Below, in pieces: positions 8,646 through 17,098 of a stretch of 56,356 nt of DNA. Where the stretch lies: NCBI GenBank assembly GCA_013360585.1, contig JABWBH010000026.1:1-56356 (forward strand). The letters run 5' to 3'. A program made the position numbers and the translations under genes. The notes beneath the pieces were generated by a model. It ran no database searches. It saw only the letters and a program-made list of their open reading frames with translations, and was not told the origin of the DNA. The DNA comes from Phycisphaerae bacterium (GTDB lineage Bacteria; Planctomycetota; Phycisphaerae; UBA1845). The first letter of the stretch is position 1, and each line of letters opens with the position of its first letter.

Positions 8646-10004
8646 TTACAACGCCTGCAACGCCTCACCGATCAGGGATTCCGCCGTCGCTCGCGTCGGC
8701 GCCTCCGCGATGAACCGCAGGATCGGCTCAGTATTCGAGGCGCGGACATGAACCCACGCATCAGCCCGGTCGATCCGAAGCCCGTCGAGGTCGTTGATCC
8801 GCTCGCCCTTGAACCTCGCGCGAACGCGCTCCAGCACCGGTCCGGACCCCTCTCCGGGCAACTCAACCTTGTGTTTGACGATCGCGTAAGCCGGCATCAG
8901 GCTCCCCTGGCTGGACAAGGAGGTTCCGGCGGCCGCCAGCAGATCGAGCACCTGCGCCATCGCCACGAGGCTGTCGCGCGTCCAGCCGACGCGCGGGTCG
9001 ATTACGCCCCCGTTACCCTCGCCTCCGAGGATCGCACCGGTTCGACGCATCGCCTCCACGACGTTCGCCTCGCCGACGGCGCTGCGCTCCACGCGGCATC
9101 CGGGCGTGGCGGCCGCCACGTCGTCGATCATCCGGGAGGTGGACAGGTTGGCGGCGAAGACGCCGGTTCGTGTCCGGGCAACGTTCCGCGCCGCCAGCGC
9201 CAACGTGTACTCCTCGCCGATGTAGACGCCGCGTTCGTCCACCAGCGCGAGGCGGTCCGCGTCCGGATCCTGAGCGAAACCCACGTGAGCATCGACGCGA
9301 AGCACCGTCTCGCACAATTCGCCGAGGTTCGCCTCGAGCGGTTCGGGAGGGTGAGGAAAAATACCGGTCGGGTCGGCGTGAAGGTGCGTCACGCGGCAGC
9401 CGAGCGCGGTCAGCAGCGCCGCGCCCTCCTCGCCGCCCGCACCGCACACACTGTCAAGAACAACATGAAACGCGCGGGATCGGATCCGCGCGACGTCGAC
9501 GCACGCCAACACGTCGGCGACGTGGCTTCGGATCGCTTCCTGCGCCGCTGACGGATCGATCATCGGCGTGGCGGTGGAAGGGACGTCCTCCGCAGCGCAC
9601 ACGAAGTCGAGAATTCGGGCGGCGGTTGCGGCGTCGGGTGCGGCGCCGTCGGCGGTGATGAACTTGACCCCGTTGTACTCCGGTGGGTTATGACTGGCGG
9701 TGAGGATCATCCCGCCCGCGGCGCGGGTGCGACGGACGTGCGCCGCGGCGCAGGGGGTGGAGACGATGCCGAGGCAATGCACTTCGCATCCGCAAGCCGC
9801 CAGCGCGCCGACCGTGTTCGCCAGGAAGCCCTCACCGCTGGGGCGAGAATCGCGCGCCGCGACAATCCGCGGTGCGCCTCCGGAGGTTGCGCCGCTCGCC
9901 TTCAACGCCGCCACGAAACCAGCGGCGGCGCGGCGGACCGTCTGCGCGGTGAAGGTCCGCCCAACGACTCCCCGGATGCCCGACACGCTCATCAGCAGCG
10001 ACAT
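8646..10004 (-). CDS. glmM: Phosphoglucosamine mutase / phosphomannomutase family protein
   Basis: This 452-residue alpha-D-phosphohexomutase interconverts hexose 6- and 1-phosphates; a GlmM role would feed UDP-GlcNAc synthesis. Visible motifs are SGIRGVVG, the phosphoserine loop TASHNP (Ser104), metal-binding DPDADR, the sugar loop GGEGNGGVIDPRVGWTRDS and phosphate-binding RASNTEPILR. The sugar loop is EGNGGV rather than the EQSGH usual in bacterial GlmM, resembling archaeal phosphoglucosamine mutases, so the exact substrate is uncertain. It starts 11 bases after the dnaA stop and is likely co-transcribed with it. Confidence 0.82.
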   Translation of the reverse strand: MSLLMSVSGIRGVVGRTFTAQTVRRAAAGFVAALKASGATSGGAPRIVAARDSRPSGEGFLANTVGALAACGCEVHCLGIVSTPCAAAHVRRTRAAGGMILTASHNPPEYNGVKFITADGAAPDAATAARILDFVCAAEDVPSTATPMIDPSAAQEAIRSHVADVLACVDVARIRSRAFHVVLDSVCGAGGEEGAALLTALGCRVTHLHADPTGIFPHPPEPLEANLGELCETVLRVDAHVGFAQDPDADRLALVDERGVYIGEEYTLALAARNVARTRTGVFAANLSTSRMIDDVAAATPGCRVERSAVGEANVVEAMRRTGAILGGEGNGGVIDPRVGWTRDSLVAMAQVLDLLAAAGTSLSSQGSLMPAYAIVKHKVELPGEGSGPVLERVRARFKGERINDLDGLRIDRADAWVHVRASNTEPILRFIAEAPTRATAESLIGEALQAL

Positions 10005-10015
10005 GAACGTTCCCG

Positions 10016-11485
10016 TCAGACGACGGCCCGCGACTGCGGAGGATCATCTGGCGCAGCGCCGGCGGGAGACGCCGGATGACCGAGCTGATCCTCCAACTCC
10101 TGGATCAGGACGGCGAGGTTCATCTGCCGCTGTCCCGCCGAGGTCGTCCACGCGACCGTCTCATCCCGCTGAAGCATCTGAGAAACCCGCCGCGCCGCAA
10201 GGATCACCGTCGAGTGATTTTTCTTGCCCATGAAACGCCCGATTTCCGGATAACTCAGCGTCGTGTGCTTCCGGGCGAGGTACATCGCCACCGAGCGGGC
10301 CAGCGCGATCGTATGCGCTTTGCGGGAGGTGTGCAGATCGGCCGGGGTCAGGCCGAAGAAAAGCGCCGTTCCGGTCTCGATATCGGAAAGGCGGATCGCC
10401 GGCGCCGTGTGCCGCACCAGCTCCTGAATCCCGCGCTGGGCGAGGGAAAGCGTCAGCGGCTGCGCCGTCAGTTGCGCCAGCGCCACGACTTTCAACAGCG
10501 CGCCCTCCAACTCGCGGATGTTCGCGCGGAACGTCTCGGCGATGTGGTTGAGGATCGGGTCAGGCACCTCGACGCCGAGCTTCTGCGCCGTCGCGCGCAG
10601 GACGCCGAGACGCACCTGAAGGTCCGGAGAGTCGATCCGGACGATCATTCCGCTGACCAGCCGGTTGACAAGGTGCTCGGAGAGGTGGCCGATCATCTTC
10701 GGATGCGCGTCCGAGGAAAGCACGACCTGCCGCCCGGCGGAAAAGACCGCGTTGAACGTGTGCAGGAACTCCTCCTGCGTCGAACGCTTGTTGGCGAAAA
10801 AGTGCGCGTCGTCGATCGCCAGAACATCCACGTTGCGGTAGCGATGGCGGAAGGCGTCTAACTGCTGGTGCCGCACGGCGTAGATGTACTCGTTGGTGAA
10901 CTCTTCGCCGGTCACGAAGCGCCACGCCAGATTCGGGTGCTGCTTCGCAATCCCGTTGCAGACGGCCTGAAGCAGGTGCGTCTTTCCCAACCCGCACCCG
11001 CCGTGGAGAAACAGGGGGTTGTACAGTCCCGCCGGACACGCCACGACCGACTCGACGGACGAAAACGCCAGCCGGTTGGACGGCCCGACGACGAATTTCT
11101 CCAGCGTGCCCGGAAGCGGGCAGACCCGACCGACCACGTCCGCCGGACGCGAGGAACGCGCCTCGCGTTCCGGGTGGCGGGCAACGTACTCCGCCTGACG
11201 ATCGGACTGGCGCTTCGCCGCAGCACCGGAAAGGGCCGGATCGACGCTGAACGACAGGCGCATCGGAGCGCCGGCGAGACCGCGGGTGATCTCAGTCAGC
11301 TCCTCGGTGAAATGCCTCTCGATCCAGTCCCCGATGAAGGGGTTGGCGACCCAGACCCGAAGGATGTCTCCGAGGAACTCAAAGCGGGTCACGTTCTTGA
11401 ACCAGAGGTTGTACCGTGGGGATCCGATCCTCTCGGCCAACGTCACTCCGAGCGTGTTCACCGCATCCTCTGCGCGTAGAATCAC
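10016..11485 (-). CDS. dnaA: Chromosomal replication initiator DnaA
   Basis: This 489-residue AAA+ initiator binds DnaA boxes and opens the origin. Domain I (WFKNVTRFEFLGDILRVWVANPFIGDWIERHF) is followed by a linker, then the AAA+ core with Walker A GGCGLGKT (162-169) and Walker B LAIDDAH (about 224-228). Domain IV has the DnaA signature region YPEIGRFMGKKNHSTV. The frame extends to an ATG at 11668, but GTG 11485 is preferred: it has the Shine-Dalgarno AGGAGGAG six bases upstream, and a sigma-70-like promoter lies between the two starts. glmM follows. Neither dnaN, recF, gyrB nor rpmH is next to it. Confidence 0.95.
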   Translation of the reverse strand: MILRAEDAVNTLGVTLAERIGSPRYNLWFKNVTRFEFLGDILRVWVANPFIGDWIERHFTEELTEITRGLAGAPMRLSFSVDPALSGAAAKRQSDRQAEYVARHPEREARSSRPADVVGRVCPLPGTLEKFVVGPSNRLAFSSVESVVACPAGLYNPLFLHGGCGLGKTHLLQAVCNGIAKQHPNLAWRFVTGEEFTNEYIYAVRHQQLDAFRHRYRNVDVLAIDDAHFFANKRSTQEEFLHTFNAVFSAGRQVVLSSDAHPKMIGHLSEHLVNRLVSGMIVRIDSPDLQVRLGVLRATAQKLGVEVPDPILNHIAETFRANIRELEGALLKVVALAQLTAQPLTLSLAQRGIQELVRHTAPAIRLSDIETGTALFFGLTPADLHTSRKAHTIALARSVAMYLARKHTTLSYPEIGRFMGKKNHSTVILAARRVSQMLQRDETVAWTTSAGQRQMNLAVLIQELEDQLGHPASPAGAAPDDPPQSRAVV

Positions 11486-11648
11486 CGTTGCTCCTCCTGT
11501 CAGGGTGAAGCCCTCCAGTCCGACGTGAGACCGTAACAACCTAAGAATTCGAGCGGAAGAAACTCGCTCCCGGACGCTCGTGCGGTATCTCTCCTCAATC
11601 CGCGTCGAGGCCTCGGCGCAGCGGCGATGCTGCGTCAGAAGCACGTCC

Positions 11649-11675
11649 AGTATACCGCGTTTCAGCACGCGTCAA
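11649..11675 (-). promoter_or_regulatory. Candidate sigma-70 promoter of dnaA
   Basis: On the minus strand TTGACG (11675-11670) is followed after 15 bases by TATACT (11654-11649). The spacing is short but both hexamers are good. Transcription would begin near 11642, giving a leader of about 155 bases before the GTG start. This supports the internal start over the ATG at 11668. Confidence 0.5.
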
Positions 11676-11725
11676 CCGGAAAATCGCGCGCCAAAGAAGG
11701 GATTTCCTACGAGCTTCGGTTGGAC

Positions 11726-11800
11726 AACGATTTAGATGTTGAAAAAAATTCGTGAAGGCTTCGCCCGAGCGGGAGGTCGCCTGTCACATGATGTGGACAA
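11726..11800. other. AT-richer segment with a DnaA-box-like nonamer upstream of dnaA
   Basis: A conspicuously AT-rich run (about 11727-11755, including seven consecutive A) lies between dnaA and the GNAT gene. TGTGGACAA at 11792-11800 reads TTGTCCACA on the minus strand, one mismatch from the consensus TTATCCACA; it sits inside the 3' end of the GNAT gene. This could be autoregulatory or origin-related. A single box is weak evidence for oriC. Confidence 0.25.
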
Positions 11801-12758
11801 CCTGCCCGTCGCCTTCAGAGCGTGCGGCGCGGAGCGGAAGAAGCCAGGCGTCTTTCGCCTGCGCTTCGAGGAATCCGAGACGAGCGTAAAGTTTTCGCGC
11901 CGCGAGGTTTCGGCGATCCACGGCAAGTGACAACATCGTGGCACTCAACTTCCGCGCCCGGAACGCCGCCTCAAGGATCATCGCCTCCGCAACGCGCCGC
12001 CCACGCTGCTCCGGGACAACGCCCATGTAATTAACTTCCGTCAGCCCCAATCTGGCGTGGTGCGACGTCAAAAGCACCGCCACATCTTGATGATCGTCAC
12101 AGCCCAGCGCCCACCCATCCGTGCCCGACTCTGACGCACTACGATGCGTCTGAAGCGCCTCCGCCGCCGTCCGAAGACGGGTCAACTCAGGACAATCCGC
12201 GCTGTCAAGATACGTGCGACCCAGAACGTCGACAAACCGCAGGTGAGTCTGCGCGGAATACGACTCCCAGCGAAGCGGTGGAACGTTTCTCCCAGGTTGA
12301 ACCCCGCTGACCGGAAGATAGAGGAACGTCAGGCGCGTCAGAAACGTAAACCCACTGCGGGCAAAAGCCCCCGACATCGCGGCGTCGTCCGGGCTCGTCA
12401 GGGCTTCGATCAACTTGCATCGGCGCAATCCGAGGGCGGAGATCTGGCGCGATGCAAGTCCGGCACAAACCGCGCCGCGCTCATGCCCACCGGCGCCGAT
12501 CACCAGCAACGCCGACCCGCCAGGCATGTCCACGCCCACCGCGCCCCCCAGAATACGCGCTCCCCGGTGACAGATCGTCACCGGATCCAGCCGCACGCCA
12601 CGGTCGAACGCCCGGTCAACCCAGTGCATCACCTCCCGGGGGCTCCCGGCACCCACCCAGCCGGCGTCGGAGAGTACGTTGCAAAGCCTCTCCCCGTATC
12701 CTGGATCGCCCGCCGCGAAATCCCTGAATTCGAGAGTATCAGTCACAGCGGATTGCAT
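11784..12758 (-). CDS. Tandem-GNAT acetyltransferase
   Basis: This 324-residue protein appears to hold two GNAT folds, a degenerate N-terminal one (GGAVGVDMPGGSALLVIGAG) and a catalytic C-terminal one. The latter shows VNYMGVVPEQRGRRVAEAMI, the acetyl-CoA pyrophosphate loop (Q/RxxGxG/A type), followed by LAVDRRNLAARKLYARLGF, the typical last helix. Two-domain GNATs include mycothiol synthase-like enzymes, but I cannot name the substrate. It lies upstream of dnaA on the same strand with a 300-base gap. The start ATG 12758 is the most upstream in frame. Confidence 0.75.
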   Translation of the reverse strand: MQSAVTDTLEFRDFAAGDPGYGERLCNVLSDAGWVGAGSPREVMHWVDRAFDRGVRLDPVTICHRGARILGGAVGVDMPGGSALLVIGAGGHERGAVCAGLASRQISALGLRRCKLIEALTSPDDAAMSGAFARSGFTFLTRLTFLYLPVSGVQPGRNVPPLRWESYSAQTHLRFVDVLGRTYLDSADCPELTRLRTAAEALQTHRSASESGTDGWALGCDDHQDVAVLLTSHHARLGLTEVNYMGVVPEQRGRRVAEAMILEAAFRARKLSATMLSLAVDRRNLAARKLYARLGFLEAQAKDAWLLPLRAARSEGDGQVVHIM

Positions 12759-12865
12759 TTCCAGAATAACTCGTCAATGTGGCGCGCGGGCGTCACGGGT
12801 CCGGTTTGATCTCGGACCGCATCCGCAGACGCACCGCTGTTTCTACCGCGTCGAGCCTATCCGCG

Positions 12866-12912
12866 TATAATGACGTCGAGGCAGGAGCCGATCCTCCTTC
12901 TGCCGTCGACGC
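12866..12912 (+). promoter_or_regulatory. Candidate promoter -10 and structured leader upstream of the lipid-transport operon
   Basis: A TATAAT at 12866-12871 has no good -35. Immediately downstream, 12875-12912 can fold into a long imperfect hairpin, with GTCGAGGCAGGAG opposing CTCCTTCTGCCGTCGAC. The 12759-13079 gap otherwise shows no gene. This would give a 5' leader of about 200 bases to the lipoprotein gene at 13080. Confidence 0.35.
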
Positions 12913-13079
12913 CGCAGCACGCGCGCAAGACGAGCAAGGTGTGCAATCATACTGCTGATGAAAGCGGATAACAGGCGGCGTCCGAATTCGACGGTCGTTC
13001 GTGAGGCGAGGCGGCAGGAAGCCGATATTGCGCCTGATTCACTTTTCCGGGGAAAGCACGCCGAGTTCAAACCTGGCCG

Positions 13080-13523
13080 ATGAAGAACATCAGAGGCAAC
13101 CGTTTTCGAGCGGGGGCAGGCTTGCCCGGATGCGGCAATGCCGGCTGGCGTGCCCGGTGGAGGGGACTTGTCCTGGGTGCGTTGGCGGCGTCTGCGAATC
13201 TTGCGCTGGGGGGATGCGCCTTCCGGAGCGGAGGGGGATCGCTGGCGGATCTGGAGCACCGGGATCCGCTGCGCCGAACCCGGGCGGTACTGGCGGCAGG
13301 ACAATCGGGAGACGTTTCCGCAGCCCCTGTAATCGTGGACCGGTTGGAAGATGAGGATCCCGCGGTCCGGGCGGCGGCGGAGCCGGCGTTGCAACGCCTG
13401 CTGGGAAAGCGGATGATCGAGCGTCGTCCGGGGGAGTCGCGGTTCGCGTGGGCGGAGCGATTTCGCGCGAGCCTGTTGCAGGATGATCGGGGGATGCATG
13501 AGTCGGGTCATCACGTCGATTGA
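13080..13523 (+). CDS. Small HEAT-like lipoprotein, first gene of the Mla-type operon
   Basis: This 147-residue protein has a basic N-terminus, a hydrophobic stretch GLVLGALAASANLALGGC ending in a lipobox (LGGC), then SLADLEHRDPLRRTRAVLAAG and VIVDRLEDEDPAVRAAAEPALQRL, which look like one or two HEAT repeats. It is therefore probably a lipid-anchored protein that binds other proteins. The 3' end overlaps the STAS gene by 26 bases, which places it in the lipid-transport operon. The start ATG 13080 is ahead of the signal peptide; later starts are possible. Confidence 0.6.
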   Translation: MKNIRGNRFRAGAGLPGCGNAGWRARWRGLVLGALAASANLALGGCAFRSGGGSLADLEHRDPLRRTRAVLAAGQSGDVSAAPVIVDRLEDEDPAVRAAAEPALQRLLGKRMIERRPGESRFAWAERFRASLLQDDRGMHESGHHVD

Positions 13524-13836
13524 TCAGCGCGGGGACGCGACGGTCGTCAGGCTGGCGGGCAAGATCGATATGTCGCGCTCGCCGGACCTTCACAAAGCGA
13601 TGTTGGACCTGTGTGAGCAGAAACCCGCACACGTGGTGCTCCAACTTGCCGCGGTGTCCTACCTGGACTCGTCCGGCGTCGGGACGCTGGTTGAGGTCGC
13701 CCGTCGGGTCAAGGCGTACTCGGGCAAGCTTACGCTCGTCGCTCCCAACGACCGCGTTCGCAGCATCTTTGAAGTGACAAGGCTCGATCGGTTCTTCAAC
13801 ATTGCGGCGACGGAAGAGGAGGTACTGCCTCAATGA
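13498..13836 (+). CDS. STAS-domain protein (MlaB-like / anti-sigma factor antagonist type)
   Basis: This single STAS domain of 112 residues resembles SpoIIAA/RsbV, with ITSIDQRGDATVVRLAGKIDMSRSPDL at the N-terminus and the phosphorylatable Ser region VSYLDSSGVGTLVEVARRV. Alone it could be an anti-anti-sigma factor, but it is directly coupled to the permease gene (ATGA), so it is more likely the MlaB-like cytoplasmic subunit of the transporter. ATG 13498 is preferred over 13483 because it starts at the first strand and has a G-rich Shine-Dalgarno stretch. Confidence 0.8.
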   Translation: MSRVITSIDQRGDATVVRLAGKIDMSRSPDLHKAMLDLCEQKPAHVVLQLAAVSYLDSSGVGTLVEVARRVKAYSGKLTLVAPNDRVRSIFEVTRLDRFFNIAATEEEVLPQ

Positions 13837-14687
13837 CCGAGCCGTCAGCGTCCGGTCGCTCGCTGGCGGCGCGAGGCGTGATCGCCGTGGGGCGCTTTGT
13901 CGACGGCCGGGTGCGCGGGCTGCGCTCCTTCGTCGCCGCCTTCGGCGCTCTGGCGGAATTACTCGGTCAGACCCTGCGTGGATGCGGACCGGCGCTGCTG
14001 CGGAAGAAGAGCCGACTTGGACGCGAATCCCTGCTGGATCAGATGGTGCGGGTGGGCGTCCGGAGCATCGGCATCGTCGTACTGGTGCAGATTTTCATCG
14101 GCATCATCATCGCCCTTCAGATGGCGCCGACGCTCCAGCAATACGGGCAGCTCGAACGCGTCGCGGACGTCGTCGGCATCGCCGTGGTGCGTGAACTGGG
14201 TCCGCTGATCACGGCGATCGTGCTCAGCGGTTTCGCGGGGGCGTCGATCGCCGCCGAGATCGGTTCGATGGTGGAGGGCGAGGAGATCAAGGCCCTGCGG
14301 GCTCACGCGATGAACCCGGTGCGGTTCCTCGTCGTTCCGCGCTTTCTGGCGACCGTGGTGATGCTGACGGGTTTGTGCGTCATCGCGGACATCGTCGGCG
14401 TCCTGGGCGGAATGATCACGGCGGTGCTGGTGCTGGACATCGGCGCGCCGGTGTACATCGAGTTCACGCGCCAGGCCCTTAAGTTCTCCGATTTTTACGG
14501 CGGGCTGGTCAAGGCCGCGGTGTTCGGTCTGACGATTTCGATGATCGCCTGTCATGAGGGGTTCAACGTCAGCGGCGGCGCGGAGGGGGTGGGACGGGCG
14601 ACGACCTCGACGGTGGTCAAGAGCATCGTCGCCCTGATCGCGGTGGACGTGGTGTTCACGATCATCTTTTATGTGTTCAAAATCTGA
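13833..14687 (+). CDS. mlaE: MlaE-type ABC transporter permease
   Basis: This 284-residue inner-membrane permease belongs to the MlaE/YrbE family. It shows the amphipathic N-terminal helix, five hydrophobic segments and the family core VVRELGPLITAIVLSGFAGASIAAEIGSMVEGEEIKAL, with the EIG(S/T)M coupling region. It would form the dimeric membrane channel of a phospholipid transporter with the STAS, ATPase and MCE proteins encoded around it. Overlap with the STAS gene indicates coupled translation. Length is normal. Confidence 0.93.
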   Translation: MTEPSASGRSLAARGVIAVGRFVDGRVRGLRSFVAAFGALAELLGQTLRGCGPALLRKKSRLGRESLLDQMVRVGVRSIGIVVLVQIFIGIIIALQMAPTLQQYGQLERVADVVGIAVVRELGPLITAIVLSGFAGASIAAEIGSMVEGEEIKALRAHAMNPVRFLVVPRFLATVVMLTGLCVIADIVGVLGGMITAVLVLDIGAPVYIEFTRQALKFSDFYGGLVKAAVFGLTISMIACHEGFNVSGGAEGVGRATTSTVVKSIVALIAVDVVFTIIFYVFKI

Positions 14688-14831
14688 GCCGGTCTCGGGT
14701 TTCGGCGCTCGGGTCTCGGGTTTCGGGACACGAGGAGGTTTCACAGGATCAAGACGGCCGGCGGTGTCGGCACAGGCGCAAAGGACAAGCAGACAGCAGC
14801 CCGAAGCCGGCAGCTCGCAGCGCGTAGCTTG
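14688..14831. repeat. Low-complexity spacer within the operon with a duplicated GGTCTCGGGTTTCGG motif
   Basis: The 144 bases between permease and ATPase genes contain two near-identical copies of GGTCTCGGGTTTCGG (about 14692 and 14710) and no ORF. This is the only sizeable gap in an otherwise tightly packed operon. No terminator is seen. Confidence 0.45.
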
Positions 14832-15701
14832 ATGATGGATCCCGACGTGGTCATCTCGATCCGCGACCTGGTGAAGACCTTCCCCGACCGCGAGGGGCGG
14901 GACGTGAAGGTGCTGGACGGCGTGTCGTTCGACATCCGCCGGGGCGAGACGCTGGTCATCATGGGCGGCAGCGGCTGCGGAAAGAGCACGCTGTTGAATT
15001 GTCTGATCGGCGAATACCGCATCAACGGGGGCTCGACGCTCTACCGCACCAGCGACATGGACGCGCCGGTGGATATCGCCGGTCTGACGGATGCGGATCT
15101 GGATCGGGTTCGACTGCGCTTCGGTATTCTCTTTCAGAGCGGGGCGCTCTTCAACTCCCTGTCGGTTGCGGAGAACGTGGCGCTCCCGCTGCGCGAGCAC
15201 ACGTCGGTGGATCCGTCGGTCATCGACATCATCGTGACGCTGAAGCTTCAGCAGGTGAAGATGCTGCCGCACCGCGACAAGATGCCGTCCCAGCTTTCCG
15301 GCGGACAGAAAAAACGCGCGGGCCTGGCGCGGGCGACGGCGCTCGATCCTGAGATCCTTTTCTACGACGAGCCCAGCGCGGGGCTGGACCCGGTGACTTC
15401 CGCCGCGATCGACGAGTTGATGATCGACTTCTCGCGGAAACTGAGCGTCACCAGCATCGTCGTCACGCACGAGATGGACTCGGCGTTCCGCATCGCGGAT
15501 CGGATGGTGATGCTGGAGAAAGGGCGCGTCCTGCGGATCGGCACGCGGCAGGAGTTCGAAAGCCTTCGGGACGCCGACCCCGCGACGCTGAGCACCGACG
15601 AGGATCGCCTGCTCAACCAGTTCCTCAACGGCGCCAGCAGCGGACCGCTGACGGACCGCGACGGATTGAGTATGTTCGAGAAACTGCTGATCGAGGGGTG
15701 A
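14832..15701 (+). CDS. mlaF: MlaF-type ABC transporter ATP-binding protein
   Basis: This ATPase of about 289 residues powers the MlaE permease. Motifs: Walker A GGSGCGKST, Q-loop FQSGALFNSLSVAENVALPL, ABC signature LSGGQKKRAGLARA, Walker B EILFYDEPSAGLDP and switch His in VVTHEMDSAF. The SGALF / VAENVALPL segment is characteristic of the Mkl/MlaF group. Start is ambiguous: TTG 14829, ATG 14832 and ATG 14835 are consecutive codons, and no strong Shine-Dalgarno distinguishes them. The C-terminal tail LNGASSGPLTDRDGLSMFEKLL extends past the core. Confidence 0.93.
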   Translation: MMDPDVVISIRDLVKTFPDREGRDVKVLDGVSFDIRRGETLVIMGGSGCGKSTLLNCLIGEYRINGGSTLYRTSDMDAPVDIAGLTDADLDRVRLRFGILFQSGALFNSLSVAENVALPLREHTSVDPSVIDIIVTLKLQQVKMLPHRDKMPSQLSGGQKKRAGLARATALDPEILFYDEPSAGLDPVTSAAIDELMIDFSRKLSVTSIVVTHEMDSAFRIADRMVMLEKGRVLRIGTRQEFESLRDADPATLSTDEDRLLNQFLNGASSGPLTDRDGLSMFEKLLIEG

Positions 15702-15756
15702 CGCATCGGGCGGCGCCCGCCCCGGACGGGGACGGCGAAGGAGACGGCTGAACGAG

Positions 15757-17094
15757 ATGCCCAGGGAAAAAGAGCACTTCAAGCTCGGCCTGACCGTGCT
15801 GATCATGCTGGGGCTGACCGTGGCTTGCACGGTTTTCATCGGACAGGGCGCATTCGCGCGGCGGTCACCGGCCGCGGTGCATTTCTCGGCGGATTCACCG
15901 CTGCCGTTGTTGAAGGCGGGCTCGGCGATCCGCTACGGCGCACGAGACGTGGGGCGGATCAGCGCCGTGAACCTGATCGAGCGGGCGGGTCCGGACGGAC
16001 CATCACCGATCACCGAGGTGCTCATCGACCTGGATCCCTCGCTGGATCTGCGCCGCGATGCGACGGTGTTCGCGGTCGGACCGCTGCTGGGAGGTCCGGG
16101 GCTGATCGAGATCCGCTCGCGCGGCAAGGATCCGCAGAAGGCGTCGCTGACGGCGCCTCTGACCGGCCGCGTCGGCGGGCTGACCGCCGAGTTCGCGAAA
16201 GTTGCGGGAGAACTCGACGCCGACGCGCCCGACAGCCTGCTCGCGCGGATCAAGACCCAGCTCGACGAAACCCGGGAGGATTCGATCATCACGCACCTGC
16301 GACAGACCGCCGCTGACCTGAGCCTGGCGATGCAGCGCGTGCGCGAGCAGACCGACCCGAACGAACGCGAAGCTCTGATGGCGAAGCTCCGCACCACCGT
16401 CGAACACGTCAGCGCCATCGCGGCGAACGTCCGCGCTCAGACTGAAGCCGCGTCGCCGGATTCGCTGACCGCGCGCCTCGTCAACGCGGTGGACGAGCTG
16501 AACGTCGCCCTCGGGGAAGTCAGCGGGATGCTTAAGGACAACCGCGACAACGTTCGCTCGACCGTCGCGCATCTGAACACCGCGTCCGAGACGCTGGCGC
16601 TGCGCGTGCTGGAGCCGATCGCCGGCGAGCTGGACCGCAATGACGGGATGACCGCGCTGGCGAAGGTTCACGTTCTTTTCGATCAGCTTCAGGGCATCCT
16701 CGCCGATACCGGCGAGGTGGCCGAGACGGCGCGCCAGACCGTCGTCCTCAACAAGCCCGCGATCAGCCGCACAATCGACAATCTGAAAATCATGAGCGAT
16801 CACCTGGCGCAGACGAGCAAGGATCTGAAGCGCAACCCCTGGCGCCTGCTCTACCGCCCGTCGCTGGAGGACACGGCGGAGCTGAACATCTTCGACGCCT
16901 CGCGCGAGTTCGCGGACGCCTCGGGGCGGATCAACGACGCCTTGGCGAGGATGGAGGCGCTGCTGGCCACCGGTGGCGGGTCGATCAGCGTCAACGACCC
17001 CGTGTTCAGCGCGTTGCGCGACGAGTTGAAGACCACGTTCGACCGCCTCGGGCAGGCCCGGGACGCGTTGTGGGATCGTCTGAAGAAGGAATGA
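15757..17094 (+). CDS. mlaD: MlaD-type MCE-domain protein
   Basis: This 445-residue substrate-binding protein is anchored by an N-terminal helix (KLGLTVLIMLGLTVACTVFIGQG). An MCE-like domain at about residues 40-130 (AAVHFSADSPLPLLKAGSAIRYGARDVGRISAV ... DATVFAVGPLLGGPGLIEIRSRG) is followed by a long alpha-helical region up to about 340, and a C-terminal helical domain. The long helix resembles the tubular extension of MCE proteins that span the periplasm rather than the short E. coli MlaD. It likely hands lipids between membranes. Confidence 0.88.
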   Translation: MPREKEHFKLGLTVLIMLGLTVACTVFIGQGAFARRSPAAVHFSADSPLPLLKAGSAIRYGARDVGRISAVNLIERAGPDGPSPITEVLIDLDPSLDLRRDATVFAVGPLLGGPGLIEIRSRGKDPQKASLTAPLTGRVGGLTAEFAKVAGELDADAPDSLLARIKTQLDETREDSIITHLRQTAADLSLAMQRVREQTDPNEREALMAKLRTTVEHVSAIAANVRAQTEAASPDSLTARLVNAVDELNVALGEVSGMLKDNRDNVRSTVAHLNTASETLALRVLEPIAGELDRNDGMTALAKVHVLFDQLQGILADTGEVAETARQTVVLNKPAISRTIDNLKIMSDHLAQTSKDLKRNPWRLLYRPSLEDTAELNIFDASREFADASGRINDALARMEALLATGGGSISVNDPVFSALRDELKTTFDRLGQARDALWDRLKKE

Positions 17095-17098
17095 GCGC

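Noticed and set aside
11736-11930. 64-codon plus-strand frame upstream of dnaA
   Set aside because: Mostly antisense to the GNAT gene, with no recognisable content.
13959-15839. Antisense frame of 626 codons
   Set aside because: It lies opposite the MlaE/MlaF genes, whose families are certain.
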